Positions 6,911 through 15,519 of a stretch of DNA of 64,000 bases are shown in pieces. A program made the translations under genes and the position numbers. The first letter of the stretch is position 1. Every line of letters starts with the position of its first letter. The notes beneath the pieces are model-generated. The model worked only from the letters and a program-made list of their open reading frames with translations, had not been told where the DNA came from and did not search any database. Source of the stretch: a virus; the IMG/VR virus record IMGVR_UViG_3300035703_000009, positions 64,001 to 128,000 of that record; one strand, given 5' to 3'.

Positions 6911-7804
6911 TTATTGGATGTTTGTGTGGATCCACTTTAGCAGAGGATCTTCTAGTAATTTAGGATCAGGATTTTTAAAGTCTGCAAAGAACTTAATTAA
7001 GTCGGAAGTAGGGTCCCCGTTCTCACTTATGAGGTTGACACCTACTGCTGGGATAGATTCTGGCACAAGTTCAGAGGTCAGCATCTTTTCGATTGCCTCA
7101 AAATGGTGCTCATAGATGTGAAACGAGTTATCGATGTGAGTGTATGTGCCCATCTCTAAGTCCGGATAGTGCGGTTTTAGGTGAGCAAGTGCCTGTGATT
7201 GCAAGACGGTAAAAAAAGCCAAGTCAGTCGGTAGTCCCCAAATCACGTCATTACTGCGCATTGAAATGGTGAGGTTGAGCTTGTTTTCACGAATATGAAA
7301 GATTCCATACATGGTGCACACAAAATCCCGGTTTGAGCGATACTGATGTTTTGGCAAGTTAAAGTGCATGATGGCTTGTCGCGAGTCCTTGTCCTTGATT
7401 AGGGAAGAGATCGCCCAGTCATACTGGCTAAAATCATGGTCATTGAGCTCGGTAAAAAGAAGGTTGCCATACGACGAATTTACCGTACCGTCATAGTTTT
7501 GAATGGTCGTCCAGAACTTGGCATACTCAGAGATGAAGTCGGCGTCGTTGCGTCCCATAAAATACCACAGCAGCTCAGCGGCGATGTATTTCTTTTGGGA
7601 AGACCTAAATTGATTTGAATATAGACATGACAGCGGATCCTCTAAGATCAGGACAGTATTGATGTTTTCCTTAACTAGCAGATCTCGAGGTCTGGTCTCG
7701 TATTCTGGGTTAGTCATTAGCTCATGTAGGCTTTCTCCATATACTGATGCAAAACTCTTGTCTTTATATACACGCATAGTCTTAGTATTTGACTTTTTAT
7801 ACAT
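6911..7804 (-). CDS. Thymidylate-synthase-fold enzyme, probable dCMP hydroxymethylase
   Basis: The 297-residue protein has the TS fold signatures: EllWYFMG at about 77-84, catalytic Cys163 in FVCTMYGIF, SMRSNDVIWGLPTDLAFF at 181-198, and SFHIYEHH. Two features point away from plain thymidylate synthase. MRSND replaces the usual QRSxD, and Asp194 stands where thymidylate synthases have the Asn that reads the uracil ring (GLPFN). T4 dCMP hydroxymethylase carries the same Asn-to-Asp change. The likely reaction is dCMP plus methylene-tetrahydrofolate to hydroxymethyl-dCMP, giving modified cytosine in phage DNA; a methyltransferase acting on dCMP or dUMP remains possible. It heads a minus-strand operon with dCMP deaminase. 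Confidence 0.8.
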   Translation of the reverse strand: MYKKSNTKTMRVYKDKSFASVYGESLHELMTNPEYETRPRDLLVKENINTVLILEDPLSCLYSNQFRSSQKKYIAAELLWYFMGRNDADFISEYAKFWTTIQNYDGTVNSSYGNLLFTELNDHDFSQYDWAISSLIKDKDSRQAIMHFNLPKHQYRSNRDFVCTMYGIFHIRENKLNLTISMRSNDVIWGLPTDLAFFTVLQSQALAHLKPHYPDLEMGTYTHIDNSFHIYEHHFEAIEKMLTSELVPESIPAVGVNLISENGDPTSDLIKFFADFKNPDPKLLEDPLLKWIHTNIQ

Positions 7805-7832
7805 GGCATCGCACTACAAGTTTTAATCTCGA

Positions 7833-7849
7833 CAAATAAATAAATAAAA
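7833..7849 (+). promoter_or_regulatory. Late-type promoter box with ATAAATAAATAAA run
   Basis: CAAATAAATAAATAAAA lies in the divergent gap before the virion genes starting at 7858. The iterated TAAA makes the exact box uncertain, but it matches the other late-type sites. Confidence 0.4.
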
Positions 7850-7857
7850 TAGAATAG

Positions 7858-8226
7858 ATGTCTCTACAAAAGGTTTGGATAAAATGGGGTCAATTGAATG
7901 TTCAGTGGGGAGCAATCAACCTGACGTGGAGCGAGATCTATACGTATCTTGAAATAGCGAAAGGCAGTGGAGCCGGTGGAATAATAGTTGATCCAGAAAA
8001 AGTATGGAGCAGCGTTGATGCTGACCTAAAGAAACAAGGATACGATAAGGATACTCGAGAAAAGTTTTTAAAGGTAGTGGTCAAGGTAAATGGACTTGAA
8101 ACTGACTCTTCTAGAAAAATGGAGAGCATTAAAAAGTCGATCACTGTCGACCACATTAAAAATACGATAGCTAAGGTGACTCCTGAAGTAAGAGTTCACG
8201 CGATACAGGTTAAAAGAAATGGGTAA
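7858..8226 (+). CDS. Putative virion protein (122 aa)
   Basis: A 122-residue protein starting MSLQKVWIKWGQLNVQWGAINLTWSEIY; the regular spacing of Trp in the first 25 residues suggests a beta-rich or membrane-interfacial N-terminus. The rest is Lys-rich and helical in character. No family recognised. It is first in a late unit leading into tail fibre genes and overlaps the next gene by 8 nt. Confidence 0.6.
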   Translation: MSLQKVWIKWGQLNVQWGAINLTWSEIYTYLEIAKGSGAGGIIVDPEKVWSSVDADLKKQGYDKDTREKFLKVVVKVNGLETDSSRKMESIKKSITVDHIKNTIAKVTPEVRVHAIQVKRNG

Positions 8227-8986
8227 GAACTTTAATTCTTTTTCAGAACTGATTAAGGGTCGATCTGAGTCGGGTTTTAAATCATTTAAAGACCTCGCGA
8301 GCAAAATATCGACTGTCCCAGGTGCCGCACCTGTGCAAGAAAACATAGAAACTCCTCAAGTCGATCTAAACATCGAGGTCGACACTCAAGAGGACAAGTC
8401 AGTAGTTTCTAACCTAATTGAAAAGCTTTTAGAGTCTGACGACTCAAGCCAGACTCCTATAAATGAGAGCCTTTCTCAAGCAGAAACTGACCTGCCATTA
8501 GAAGGCAAGAACCTAGAAGAAGCCCTTGCGACTCTAATAAAAAGAATCGATGGGCTCTCAACAGGCATGCCGGTTACGCCAGAGGTCTTGCCAGAGCCAG
8601 TAAAAGAAGCACGACCTGAAGAACCAAACAAAGCATATAGAGTATTTAGAGATATAGACGAGACATTTGAGTGTAATCTAACAGTTGAAGGAACTAGCTT
8701 AGCTAATTCTAAAGTAAGACTTGTGCTCGAATCTGATGCATGGAACTTTGTGTTTTATGGCAAAGTGTACGGAGACGGCAAGTGTGTCGTTCCAATAAAA
8801 AAAGGTATTCCACTAGTGGAAGGAGCTACTGGAAAGATTAAATTAGAGGTAATTGCAGAAGAACAACTTTTCATAGGTTGGGAAGACAACTTTAAAATCG
8901 CTGCCTCCAAAAAGGTAAAAGTTGACCTAAAGGAGCAAAAAGCAGTTAAGGTCAGTTTTAACAAGCCGCTCAATGAAAAAGGATAA
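8219..8986 (+). CDS. Putative virion protein (255 aa)
   Basis: The N-terminal part (1-150) is acidic and low in complexity, with many Glu, Ser, Pro and Leu. The C-terminal 100 residues look like a compact beta domain (segments YRVFRDIDETFECNLTVEG, SKVRLVLESDAWNFVFYGK). No known family. Overlap with the previous gene and a 9-nt gap to the fibre gene suggest a tail-fibre-associated or baseplate-associated role; this is inference from position. Confidence 0.55.
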   Translation: MGKNFNSFSELIKGRSESGFKSFKDLASKISTVPGAAPVQENIETPQVDLNIEVDTQEDKSVVSNLIEKLLESDDSSQTPINESLSQAETDLPLEGKNLEEALATLIKRIDGLSTGMPVTPEVLPEPVKEARPEEPNKAYRVFRDIDETFECNLTVEGTSLANSKVRLVLESDAWNFVFYGKVYGDGKCVVPIKKGIPLVEGATGKIKLEVIAEEQLFIGWEDNFKIAASKKVKVDLKEQKAVKVSFNKPLNEKG

Positions 8987-8995
8987 TTTTAACGC

Positions 8996-9796
8996 ATGCC
9001 AACACTTGATTTAACGAACGTTAACGTATCTGCTTCTTTTCAAAGGCTACTACAGATCGACGATGCTGGAAACCAGTACAATGGTGCAGGCTCATTAATT
9101 AATACGCTAAGAATTCAAAAGACAATCTATCCAGAAATTAACTTTGCTGGAATAGACTATACTGTGATTCCTAACGGATCGTACATGATTGGATTTGATT
9201 CGGGAGCAGGCGGCAAGTTAGTGAAGTTAGATAACTCAGGCTCAATAACTGTCATAGAAGGTGCAGGAGGCGGAGGAATCATCACCAGTATATCAGACAC
9301 GAACACTGTCGACCTTGCGATAATTAGCGGAGACCTGTCGGCAGTAATTAAATATCAAAACTCTCCAGACATCGTGTTAAGTAGCGATGCCTCAGGCTTG
9401 ATCGCGAGCTTCGCTTCTGCCAATATTAGTCAGTTTACTAATAACACAGGATATACAACTTTATCTTCTTTTTCATCTGGTACAGGTATTTCTTATGATA
9501 ATCTTACAGGAGTAATAACTAACTCTGCTCCTGATCAAACTGTAGTATTAACTCCTGGAACAAATATAGGCATAAGTGGTACTTATCCAAGCTTTACAAT
9601 AAATGGATTAAATTCTGAAAGAAGAAATGACTGGGTAGCACCTTATTCTTATTGCGGTTCAGCTCCAAATGGTTCAGCAGAATCAGCATCAGTGTGGACA
9701 ATATATAGAATACAAGTAGCAAGTGATGGAACGGTGACTACATTATCAGCTACCAATGTAAAATGGACAGACAGATATACAACAATTTATACATAA
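8996..9796 (+). CDS. Tail fibre/tip-like structural protein (266 aa)
   Basis: The 266-residue protein is rich in Gly, Ser, Thr and Asn. A short N-terminal attachment-like region (1-90) ends in GAGGGGI. Beta-type repeats follow, with GTGISYDNLTGVITNS and LTPGTNIGISGTYPSFTI, of a kind common in Bacteroidota phage fibres and tail proteins. The last 60 residues form a small domain containing DWVAPYSYCGSAPNGSA, possibly a receptor-binding tip. DNA composition shifts at about residue 145 to a much more AT-rich style that continues through the next three genes, which suggests the C-terminal part was imported. Confidence 0.65.
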   Translation: MPTLDLTNVNVSASFQRLLQIDDAGNQYNGAGSLINTLRIQKTIYPEINFAGIDYTVIPNGSYMIGFDSGAGGKLVKLDNSGSITVIEGAGGGGIITSISDTNTVDLAIISGDLSAVIKYQNSPDIVLSSDASGLIASFASANISQFTNNTGYTTLSSFSSGTGISYDNLTGVITNSAPDQTVVLTPGTNIGISGTYPSFTINGLNSERRNDWVAPYSYCGSAPNGSAESASVWTIYRIQVASDGTVTTLSATNVKWTDRYTTIYT

Positions 9797-9809
9797 AAAT
9801 AAAAAAACT

Positions 9810-10106
9810 ATGCCTTTAATAAGCACACAACCTGTAACAGTAGACGGAAAAGAATATCCATTTTTAGCATTAAATATGGCTGTAAGTCCATTTTGGCAAC
9901 CTGAATATGTAGGAGGTTCAATAGCTTTGAGATTTACTCCATTCAGATATGACGAAAATCACAATGTAGAGAAATTAGAAAATCCTGATTATCAGAAAGT
10001 AATTTCTATGATGGATGTTTTTGATAATGGAACATCTCAGGAAAAAGATATTGCAAATAAAATAATGCTACAAATTCAAGAATTAATTAATTATAAAGGT
10101 TTTTAA
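9810..10106 (+). CDS. Hypothetical fibre-associated protein (98 aa)
   Basis: A 98-residue protein starting MPLISTQPVTVDGKEYPFLALNMAV. Short beta segments are followed by a helical C-terminus (KDIANKIMLQIQELINYKGF). No recognised family, though small proteins of this style accompany tail fibre genes in Bacteroidota phages and may be chaperones or tip adaptors. Its TAA stop overlaps the ATG of the 389-aa fibre gene (TAATG). Its codon use is that of the AT-rich cassette. Confidence 0.55.
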   Translation: MPLISTQPVTVDGKEYPFLALNMAVSPFWQPEYVGGSIALRFTPFRYDENHNVEKLENPDYQKVISMMDVFDNGTSQEKDIANKIMLQIQELINYKGF

Positions 10107-11275
10107 TGGCAACTATAACATCAGCAGCAACAGGCAATTGGAGTAATACAGCAACTTGGGTTGGTGGAGTTGTACCTACAACAGTTGATGATGTTGTAAT
10201 AGGAGCAGGACATACTGTAACTTTAGATGTTAATGCTACTATACTTACGTTAACAGGTGCTGCAAATACAGCTTCAAATTTAGCTATAACAACAAGTAGA
10301 ACATTTACTTGTACCGCTGCAAATGGTATTACACAAAAGTCTATTAGTAACTCGACAGCGGGTTTAGTAGAAATATCAGGTGTTGGAATAACAGTAAATA
10401 TAAATGCTAATATTAGAAATATAAACGATTCATTAAGTAGTTCGGCAATAAGAATTGTTAGTATTTGTACTGTGAATATAGTTGGTAATGTTACAAATAC
10501 AGCACCAAGAAGTGCTTCAAGCGCAACAATTACACCAACTATATCTATATCCGCAGGAGCAACAGTAAATATTTTAGGGGATGTTATTTGCAATCCAGCA
10601 ACTGTTGGTGCAATTAACTTTGTTTGTATTCTTGCTAATAATAATGCTACAATAAACATTACAGGTAATTTAAGTTCAGGTATATTAACAACAGGTCAAA
10701 ATGCTATTTTAAATAATACAACTGCAATTACAATTAATGTAACAGGTAATGTCACAGCAAATTTAGCAACTGTAATTAATTCTAATCAATCATCAACAAT
10801 AACAGTAGTTGGTACAATAACTGCAAGTAATTCAGCAGTTGGTATAAATATGTCATCAGGAAATATTACAATATCCACACCTTGTCTAAATGCAACAAAT
10901 GGTGTAATGGCAGTATTATCTCCAAATGTAAAAATATACAGTAGTGCAATTGCAAGTTGGAGATTTTTAACAGATATTCCAGCAACTAATAAATTTCTTT
11001 ATTCAGCAGGCGTAGCACTTGGCAACCCAGTAATAGCGAATGTTAGAGATGGAACAGTTTATGGTGCATCAAATGAATTAACAGGCTCATTAATTATGGC
11101 AGTACCAAGTGATGTAAGAAAAAGTGTCCCTACAGATGCAACAGTTGGAACAGCAGATTTAACAGCACAAGACATATTTACAGAAATAGCAAATAGTTCT
11201 GACCCTATTGCTGTAAGATTAAGAAACATAGCAACAGTACAAACAACTGGAGCACAATTAGCATCATATAATTAA
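10106..11275 (+). CDS. Tail fibre-like protein, paralogue A (389 aa)
   Basis: The N-terminal 40 residues read ATGNWSNTATWVGGVVPTT...DDVVIGAGHTVTL, the start of a right-handed beta-helix/adhesin-type domain also found in surface adhesins. A long Asn, Thr, Ile and Gly-rich region follows (about 60-250) with recurring INITGNxxxN units. The C-terminal 140 residues contain FLYSAGVALGNPVIANVR and GTVYGASNELTGS, then a Pro-Ser-Asp-Val-Arg segment, a layout common in phage fibre tips. It shares this domain structure with the next gene, indicating tandem duplication. It probably binds a host surface polysaccharide or protein. Confidence 0.7.
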   Translation: MATITSAATGNWSNTATWVGGVVPTTVDDVVIGAGHTVTLDVNATILTLTGAANTASNLAITTSRTFTCTAANGITQKSISNSTAGLVEISGVGITVNINANIRNINDSLSSSAIRIVSICTVNIVGNVTNTAPRSASSATITPTISISAGATVNILGDVICNPATVGAINFVCILANNNATINITGNLSSGILTTGQNAILNNTTAITINVTGNVTANLATVINSNQSSTITVVGTITASNSAVGINMSSGNITISTPCLNATNGVMAVLSPNVKIYSSAIASWRFLTDIPATNKFLYSAGVALGNPVIANVRDGTVYGASNELTGSLIMAVPSDVRKSVPTDATVGTADLTAQDIFTEIANSSDPIAVRLRNIATVQTTGAQLASYN

Positions 11276-11277
11276 CT

Positions 11278-12459
11278 ATGGCAGATAAGTATCCTTTGGC
11301 AAATGGTGTTTGGAGCAATGCAGCAAACTGGAATGGTGGAACTAAACCCATTGCAGGAGACGATGTATATGCAGATGGTAAGACTGTAACTATTGATGAA
11401 AATGTAAATGTCGGAACTATTAGAAATACGCTTAGAAGTGGTGGTACAACAGGAGGTGCTTTCTTAGTTACTTCTGGAGGGTTTACCATAACAACTACAT
11501 CCGCACAAGGCTTTTTTCCTAACATAGGTACATACCTATTACAGTTAAGCCACACTACAGGAACAAACATAATAAATGGCTCGATAGTCTGTCCAGGTAC
11601 ATCTAATAATGGCATATCAATTAGTGGTGTAGGTGGGACTACTAATATCAACGGAAACATAACAACTAATGGAGCTTCCATTGCTCTTCTTGTTTCAGCG
11701 GCAGCTACGGTTAATATAGTTGGCAATTTACAAGCAGGCAGTTCATCAAGTTGTTGCTCTATTACAGCAGCAGCAACTTTAGCTGTAACTGGAAATGTAA
11801 CAGGGGCAGCAGGAGGTAATGGCTCTGGTATAAGCAATGCATCAGTAGCAGCTACAATTACTATAACTGGCAATGTTACAGGGCAAGTAGGTGCTGGAAT
11901 AAATAGCAATCAAAACTCGACAATAAACATAACTGGAAATTGCACAGCAGCAAATCAAGCTGCAATATTAGCAACATCTTCAAATTTAGTCACAGTAGTA
12001 GGAACAATAACAGCAAGTAATTTAGCAGTTGGTATAAACGTTTCATCATGCACAATTTCCACTCCATGTCTAAATGCTTCTAATGGTGTTAATGCTGTTT
12101 ATTCTGCAAATGTAAAAATATATGCTTCTGCTGTTGCAAGTTGGCTATATAAAGACGAATTAAACAATAATAAATTTTTATATAGTGCAGGTGTAGCACT
12201 TGGCAATCCAGTAATAGCAAATGTTAGAAATGGAACAGTTTATGGAGCGTCAAATGAATTAACAGGAACAATGATAGTTCCAAGCCCAAGCGATGTAAGA
12301 ATTTCAGTACCAACAGATAATACAGTAGGAACAGGACAATTAACAGCAGCAGATTTTCTTGCTGCAATAGCTGCTTCATCTGACCCTATAGCTGTAAGAT
12401 TAAACAATGTATCTACAGTAGATACAAGTGGAGCGCAAATGGCAAGTTATAATGTGTAA
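11278..12459 (+). CDS. Tail fibre-like protein, paralogue B (393 aa)
   Basis: This protein mirrors the preceding 389-aa protein: an N-terminal ANGVWSNAANWNGGTKPIAGDD, a central beta-helix-like region with TNINGNI, VNIVGNL and ITITGNVTG repeats, and a nearly identical C-terminal domain (FLYSAGVALGNPVIANVR, GTVYGASNELTGT, SSDPIAVRL). The central repeats differ most, so the two fibres may recognise different ligands or form a heteromeric fibre. It is the last gene of the AT-rich cassette and converges on gp46 across a 60-nt gap in which I see no clear terminator. Confidence 0.7.
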   Translation: MADKYPLANGVWSNAANWNGGTKPIAGDDVYADGKTVTIDENVNVGTIRNTLRSGGTTGGAFLVTSGGFTITTTSAQGFFPNIGTYLLQLSHTTGTNIINGSIVCPGTSNNGISISGVGGTTNINGNITTNGASIALLVSAAATVNIVGNLQAGSSSSCCSITAAATLAVTGNVTGAAGGNGSGISNASVAATITITGNVTGQVGAGINSNQNSTINITGNCTAANQAAILATSSNLVTVVGTITASNLAVGINVSSCTISTPCLNASNGVNAVYSANVKIYASAVASWLYKDELNNNKFLYSAGVALGNPVIANVRNGTVYGASNELTGTMIVPSPSDVRISVPTDNTVGTGQLTAADFLAAIAASSDPIAVRLNNVSTVDTSGAQMASYNV

Positions 12460-12519
12460 TGTTTTTTAGGATAGCTCTACCAGAAAGAATAAGTATTTCA
12501 TGACCTATAATATAATAAC

Positions 12520-14190
12520 TTACCCTATCTTAGTTAGAGTCATCTCCGAAAAGTGATCGACTGTTTTTACCATGATTCGATAGTTAAAAAGCTCTTCAGG
12601 TAAGGACTCATGAGAGACGACAAAAATCGTCATACCATACTTAGTAGAATATTCTCTTAGTATTTCTATCGCCATATACACGTTATTCTTGTCTAGTGAG
12701 CTAAAGATCTCGTCCAAGAACATCACGTTCATCTGTGAGTGCTTCATCTTGATCAGCTCAATAAAGGCTAAAAGCACGATGAGGTTCATCTTTTTACGTT
12801 GACCGCTAGAAAGACTTTCCGGTGAGATCTCCAATCCCATATAGGAGATGATTGGGTCAAAATCGCTGTTAAACTCAAAGGAAAACTTGAATTCTAATTT
12901 TTGTGAGATCTCAAAGATGCGAGCGTTTAGAGTCGGAATGATTTTATCAATTAGAGTCTTTTTGATGCCTGAGTCTGAAAGCAAGGAATCTAGTGTGCTG
13001 CTTAACTCGTACTCTTTTTCTTTAGTTTGGGCTTGAGTACTATCTGTGTCTAAGTTCTGCTGTATGGTTTCGATGATTGCTTCAATAGAGTTAGTCTCGT
13101 CAGTAGCTACTTCCTCCATCATCTTTTTAAGGCTAGTCTCAAGCGATTCGAGGTCTGCCTTGACTCGATAAAAGTCTGCCTTGGCTGAGTTTTGGTCATC
13201 AGTTAACTCCTCTAACTTAGAGTTTAGAGTTGAGAAAGATTCTTTGAGCGCAGGCAAGGACTCATCAAGGGTCTTTTTCTTAAGCTCGATAGATTCTTTG
13301 GTCTTGATAGCAGAGTCAGAGGTTAGGTCGTTTAAACAGTGTGGACACCTGTTCTTTTGGTATAAAGTAAGTTTATCGTTCACTTCAGAGATCGCTGCTC
13401 TGGCGCGACTGACCTCGTCCCTGACCTGATTGAGTTTCTGTTGAGTGCCGCTAATTGAATCCTTAAATGATGTATATCGACTTTTAATGTTCTCTAGGTC
13501 GGCGCGACGCTCTTCAATCTTAAAGGTAAGGTCGTCGGACTGCACCTCTTTTTTCTTGCTAAGCTTTTCCCTAAGCTGTGCAAGTTGGTCTAGAGAAGAC
13601 TGCAGAGTGGTCGAGTGTCTAGAGATTTGTGAGTTAAGCAGGTCGAGCTCTTTTTTGGCCTGACGCATCTCTTCCTTTACTATGCCTCGCATGTCAGTTA
13701 AAATGTCGATGCCAAAGATGCGATCGACTATCTTTCTCTTATCCGACTGACTCAGGTTAACGAACGACTTAAAATCATCGAATGACAGGCTAATTGTGTT
13801 ACAAAAAACCGAGAATGGGATCTTTGCAAGCTCTTCCTCGATGAAATCGTCGACCTTACGCTTGTCGGGTAGATTAAAGTGTGAACCATTCACCTCAATG
13901 TTACTAAAGTTAGGATCAATGCCTCTAGACAAGTCGACCTGGTCTCCTGAATTGGTCAAAAACTTGATGTTGGTGAAGGCATTTCGATTAACCCAGTTAG
14001 GAACATCCTTCATCTTACGAATGGCAGACCTACCGTAGATCGAAACAGTCAATGCCTCCTTTATAGAGGATTTTCCAGCGCCGTTTTCACCTTCTACAAG
14101 TATTAACTTAGGTTCATCGTCGAAGGTTAAGGTCTGTAGACAGTTGCCGTATGATAAGATATTCTTAAATGATAGCTCTAAAATCTTCAT
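12520..14190 (-). CDS. gp46: Recombination endonuclease subunit gp46 (Rad50/SbcC-like ATPase)
   Basis: The 556-residue SMC-type ATPase has Walker A GENGAGKS at 34-41, long heptad-rich coiled coils at about 170-280 and 290-400, and a zinc hook CPHC at 282-285. The ABC signature ESLSSGQRKK lies at about 458-467 and Walker B VMFLDEIF at about 489-496. With gp47 it forms the nuclease complex that resects DNA ends for recombination-dependent replication. Its ATG overlaps the stop of gp47 (TAATG), the usual T4 pairing 47-46. Confidence 0.95.
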   Translation of the reverse strand: MKILELSFKNILSYGNCLQTLTFDDEPKLILVEGENGAGKSSIKEALTVSIYGRSAIRKMKDVPNWVNRNAFTNIKFLTNSGDQVDLSRGIDPNFSNIEVNGSHFNLPDKRKVDDFIEEELAKIPFSVFCNTISLSFDDFKSFVNLSQSDKRKIVDRIFGIDILTDMRGIVKEEMRQAKKELDLLNSQISRHSTTLQSSLDQLAQLREKLSKKKEVQSDDLTFKIEERRADLENIKSRYTSFKDSISGTQQKLNQVRDEVSRARAAISEVNDKLTLYQKNRCPHCLNDLTSDSAIKTKESIELKKKTLDESLPALKESFSTLNSKLEELTDDQNSAKADFYRVKADLESLETSLKKMMEEVATDETNSIEAIIETIQQNLDTDSTQAQTKEKEYELSSTLDSLLSDSGIKKTLIDKIIPTLNARIFEISQKLEFKFSFEFNSDFDPIISYMGLEISPESLSSGQRKKMNLIVLLAFIELIKMKHSQMNVMFLDEIFSSLDKNNVYMAIEILREYSTKYGMTIFVVSHESLPEELFNYRIMVKTVDHFSEMTLTKIG

Positions 14191-15302
14191 TAGTCGTAAT
14201 TCTTGCTGTTCTTTAATTGATCGTAAATGCTCTTAAACTTGCTCACGATCTGTTCTCTCTTGTACTCAGCAAGGTTCAAGTCGGATAACTGACTGTCTAG
14301 CACAGTAAAGATATTGTATTCATAGTTAGAACCAAGCTCAACTTCACTCTTTTTCTTTAGTTGATCGACTGAATAGGAGAAGAACTCAAGTCGACGATGT
14401 CCTGCATCCTTAATGAGTTCAGTGAATTTGGCCACAGGAAAGGTAGCAGAAAAGCTTGATTCAATTAGCACGTCAACAAAGTTATTCTTAAAGACCTTGA
14501 TGAGCTGCTCTGGGTTTAGGTTAAGCAGGTCTAGTATGTTAATCTTTAGGTGCTTTGGTGAGACCTGATTCTCGATGAAGCGTTCGGTAAAATCGGAGCC
14601 GTCTGCATTGATCACGTAGAAGCCTTTAGGGTTCCCTCGGTCACCTCGATCCATCTCGTAAGGTGTTCCTACATATAAGACATTTCGCTTTTCCTGGCGT
14701 ATATGAATGTGTCCTGAATATATCTTCTTAATGTGACTAATGTCTTCAAATTCTAATCCATGCTCAAGAGTGGTAACTGAGTTTAGGTCAAAGCCAGTAA
14801 AGTCCGCATGGCAGAATAAGTAGTCTGTGTTTGGACGCGACTTTATCTCTTCGCGGAGCAGAGTTAAGTCTGCTATCCATGGAAGAATTAAGACATGGTG
14901 ATGGTTTACTTTGATGAGTTCAGGCCGCTCAAAGATGTGAAAGTTTGGGTACATCTTGTCATAACCTTTAAGCGAGTGTAAGTCAGTACGATCTTTGTAG
15001 TAGCAATCATGATTACCGACGAAGAAATAAACTCCGCGCTTGAACTTGGCACACAACTTCTCGGCTATCTGATGTGAGACGTCCTGAATACGAATGTTGG
15101 TCGATTCGCGAACGTGGTTCCAATCGCCTACTTGAAGGAGTATGTCCTGAGCCGGATCGAAGCCGTCTTCATCGACCTGCGAGATAAAAGTATTGAGTAA
15201 GTATGATGTCTGTATGTCTGACCACTCTACTGAGTTGTTTCTGACCCCCAGGTGAAGATCACCAAGAACAAATATTTTTCGAATTCCTTGTAAATCCATC
15301 AT
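14190..15302 (-). CDS. gp47: Recombination endonuclease subunit gp47 (Mre11/SbcD-like)
   Basis: The 370-residue calcineurin-type phosphoesterase shows GDLHLG near residue 14, VGDWNHVRE, FVGNHDCYY, the HADFTG motif and GHIHIRQ, which supply the two-metal active site. Residues after about 240 form the DNA-binding cap region. It pairs with gp46 in end resection. The first of two adjacent Met codons overlaps the upstream stop as ATGA, which favours 15302 as start. Confidence 0.95.
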   Translation of the reverse strand: MMDLQGIRKIFVLGDLHLGVRNNSVEWSDIQTSYLLNTFISQVDEDGFDPAQDILLQVGDWNHVRESTNIRIQDVSHQIAEKLCAKFKRGVYFFVGNHDCYYKDRTDLHSLKGYDKMYPNFHIFERPELIKVNHHHVLILPWIADLTLLREEIKSRPNTDYLFCHADFTGFDLNSVTTLEHGLEFEDISHIKKIYSGHIHIRQEKRNVLYVGTPYEMDRGDRGNPKGFYVINADGSDFTERFIENQVSPKHLKINILDLLNLNPEQLIKVFKNNFVDVLIESSFSATFPVAKFTELIKDAGHRRLEFFSYSVDQLKKKSEVELGSNYEYNIFTVLDSQLSDLNLAEYKREQIVSKFKSIYDQLKNSKNYD

Positions 15303-15517
15303 TGCTGCGCGAGTTTATCAAGGTCAACTATGTTGGATATTTTTTTGATCTTCTCTAGAATCTCAGCGGTCTCATCAGCAGTCGCAAAAGAAAAGGCATA
15401 CGCTGAGTTGTTCATGTAAAAGCTAATGCTTGTGCTGCTGGCCAACTTGATTTGGCTTACCTGGTCAAGGTTGATGATTGTCTCTCCACCGGAATATGTA
15501 AACTTGATGTTGGTCAT
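15299..15517 (-). CDS. Hypothetical protein (72 aa)
   Basis: A 72-residue protein starting MTNIKFTYSGGETIINLDQVSQI. The pattern of short beta strands followed by a C-terminal helix (ADETAEILEKIKKISNIVD) resembles small PH-like or barrel folds, but no family can be named. It is coupled to gp47 by an ATGA overlap inside the recombination operon. Confidence 0.6.
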   Translation of the reverse strand: MTNIKFTYSGGETIINLDQVSQIKLASSTSISFYMNNSAYAFSFATADETAEILEKIKKISNIVDLDKLAQQ

Positions 15518-15519
15518 GG

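Larger units (their letters stand above)
9430..12459 (+). other. AT-rich, apparently imported tail-fibre cassette
   Basis: By eye, the third codon positions and synonymous choices from about 9430 to 12459 are much richer in A and T than in flanking genes (for example AAT, ACA, GCA and TTA dominate). The shift begins inside the fibre gene at 8996-9796 and ends at the convergent gp46 gene. The cassette contains a 98-aa gene and two tandem paralogous fibre genes. This fits horizontal exchange of host-range modules. Confidence 0.6.

Noticed and set aside
10087-11909. Long open frames on the minus strand opposite the two fibre genes (190 and 234 codons)
   Set aside because: They lie fully antisense to clear fibre genes, are dominated by hydrophobic Val/Pro/Leu/Ala strings caused by the repetitive Asn/Thr-rich sense strand, and have no start context.
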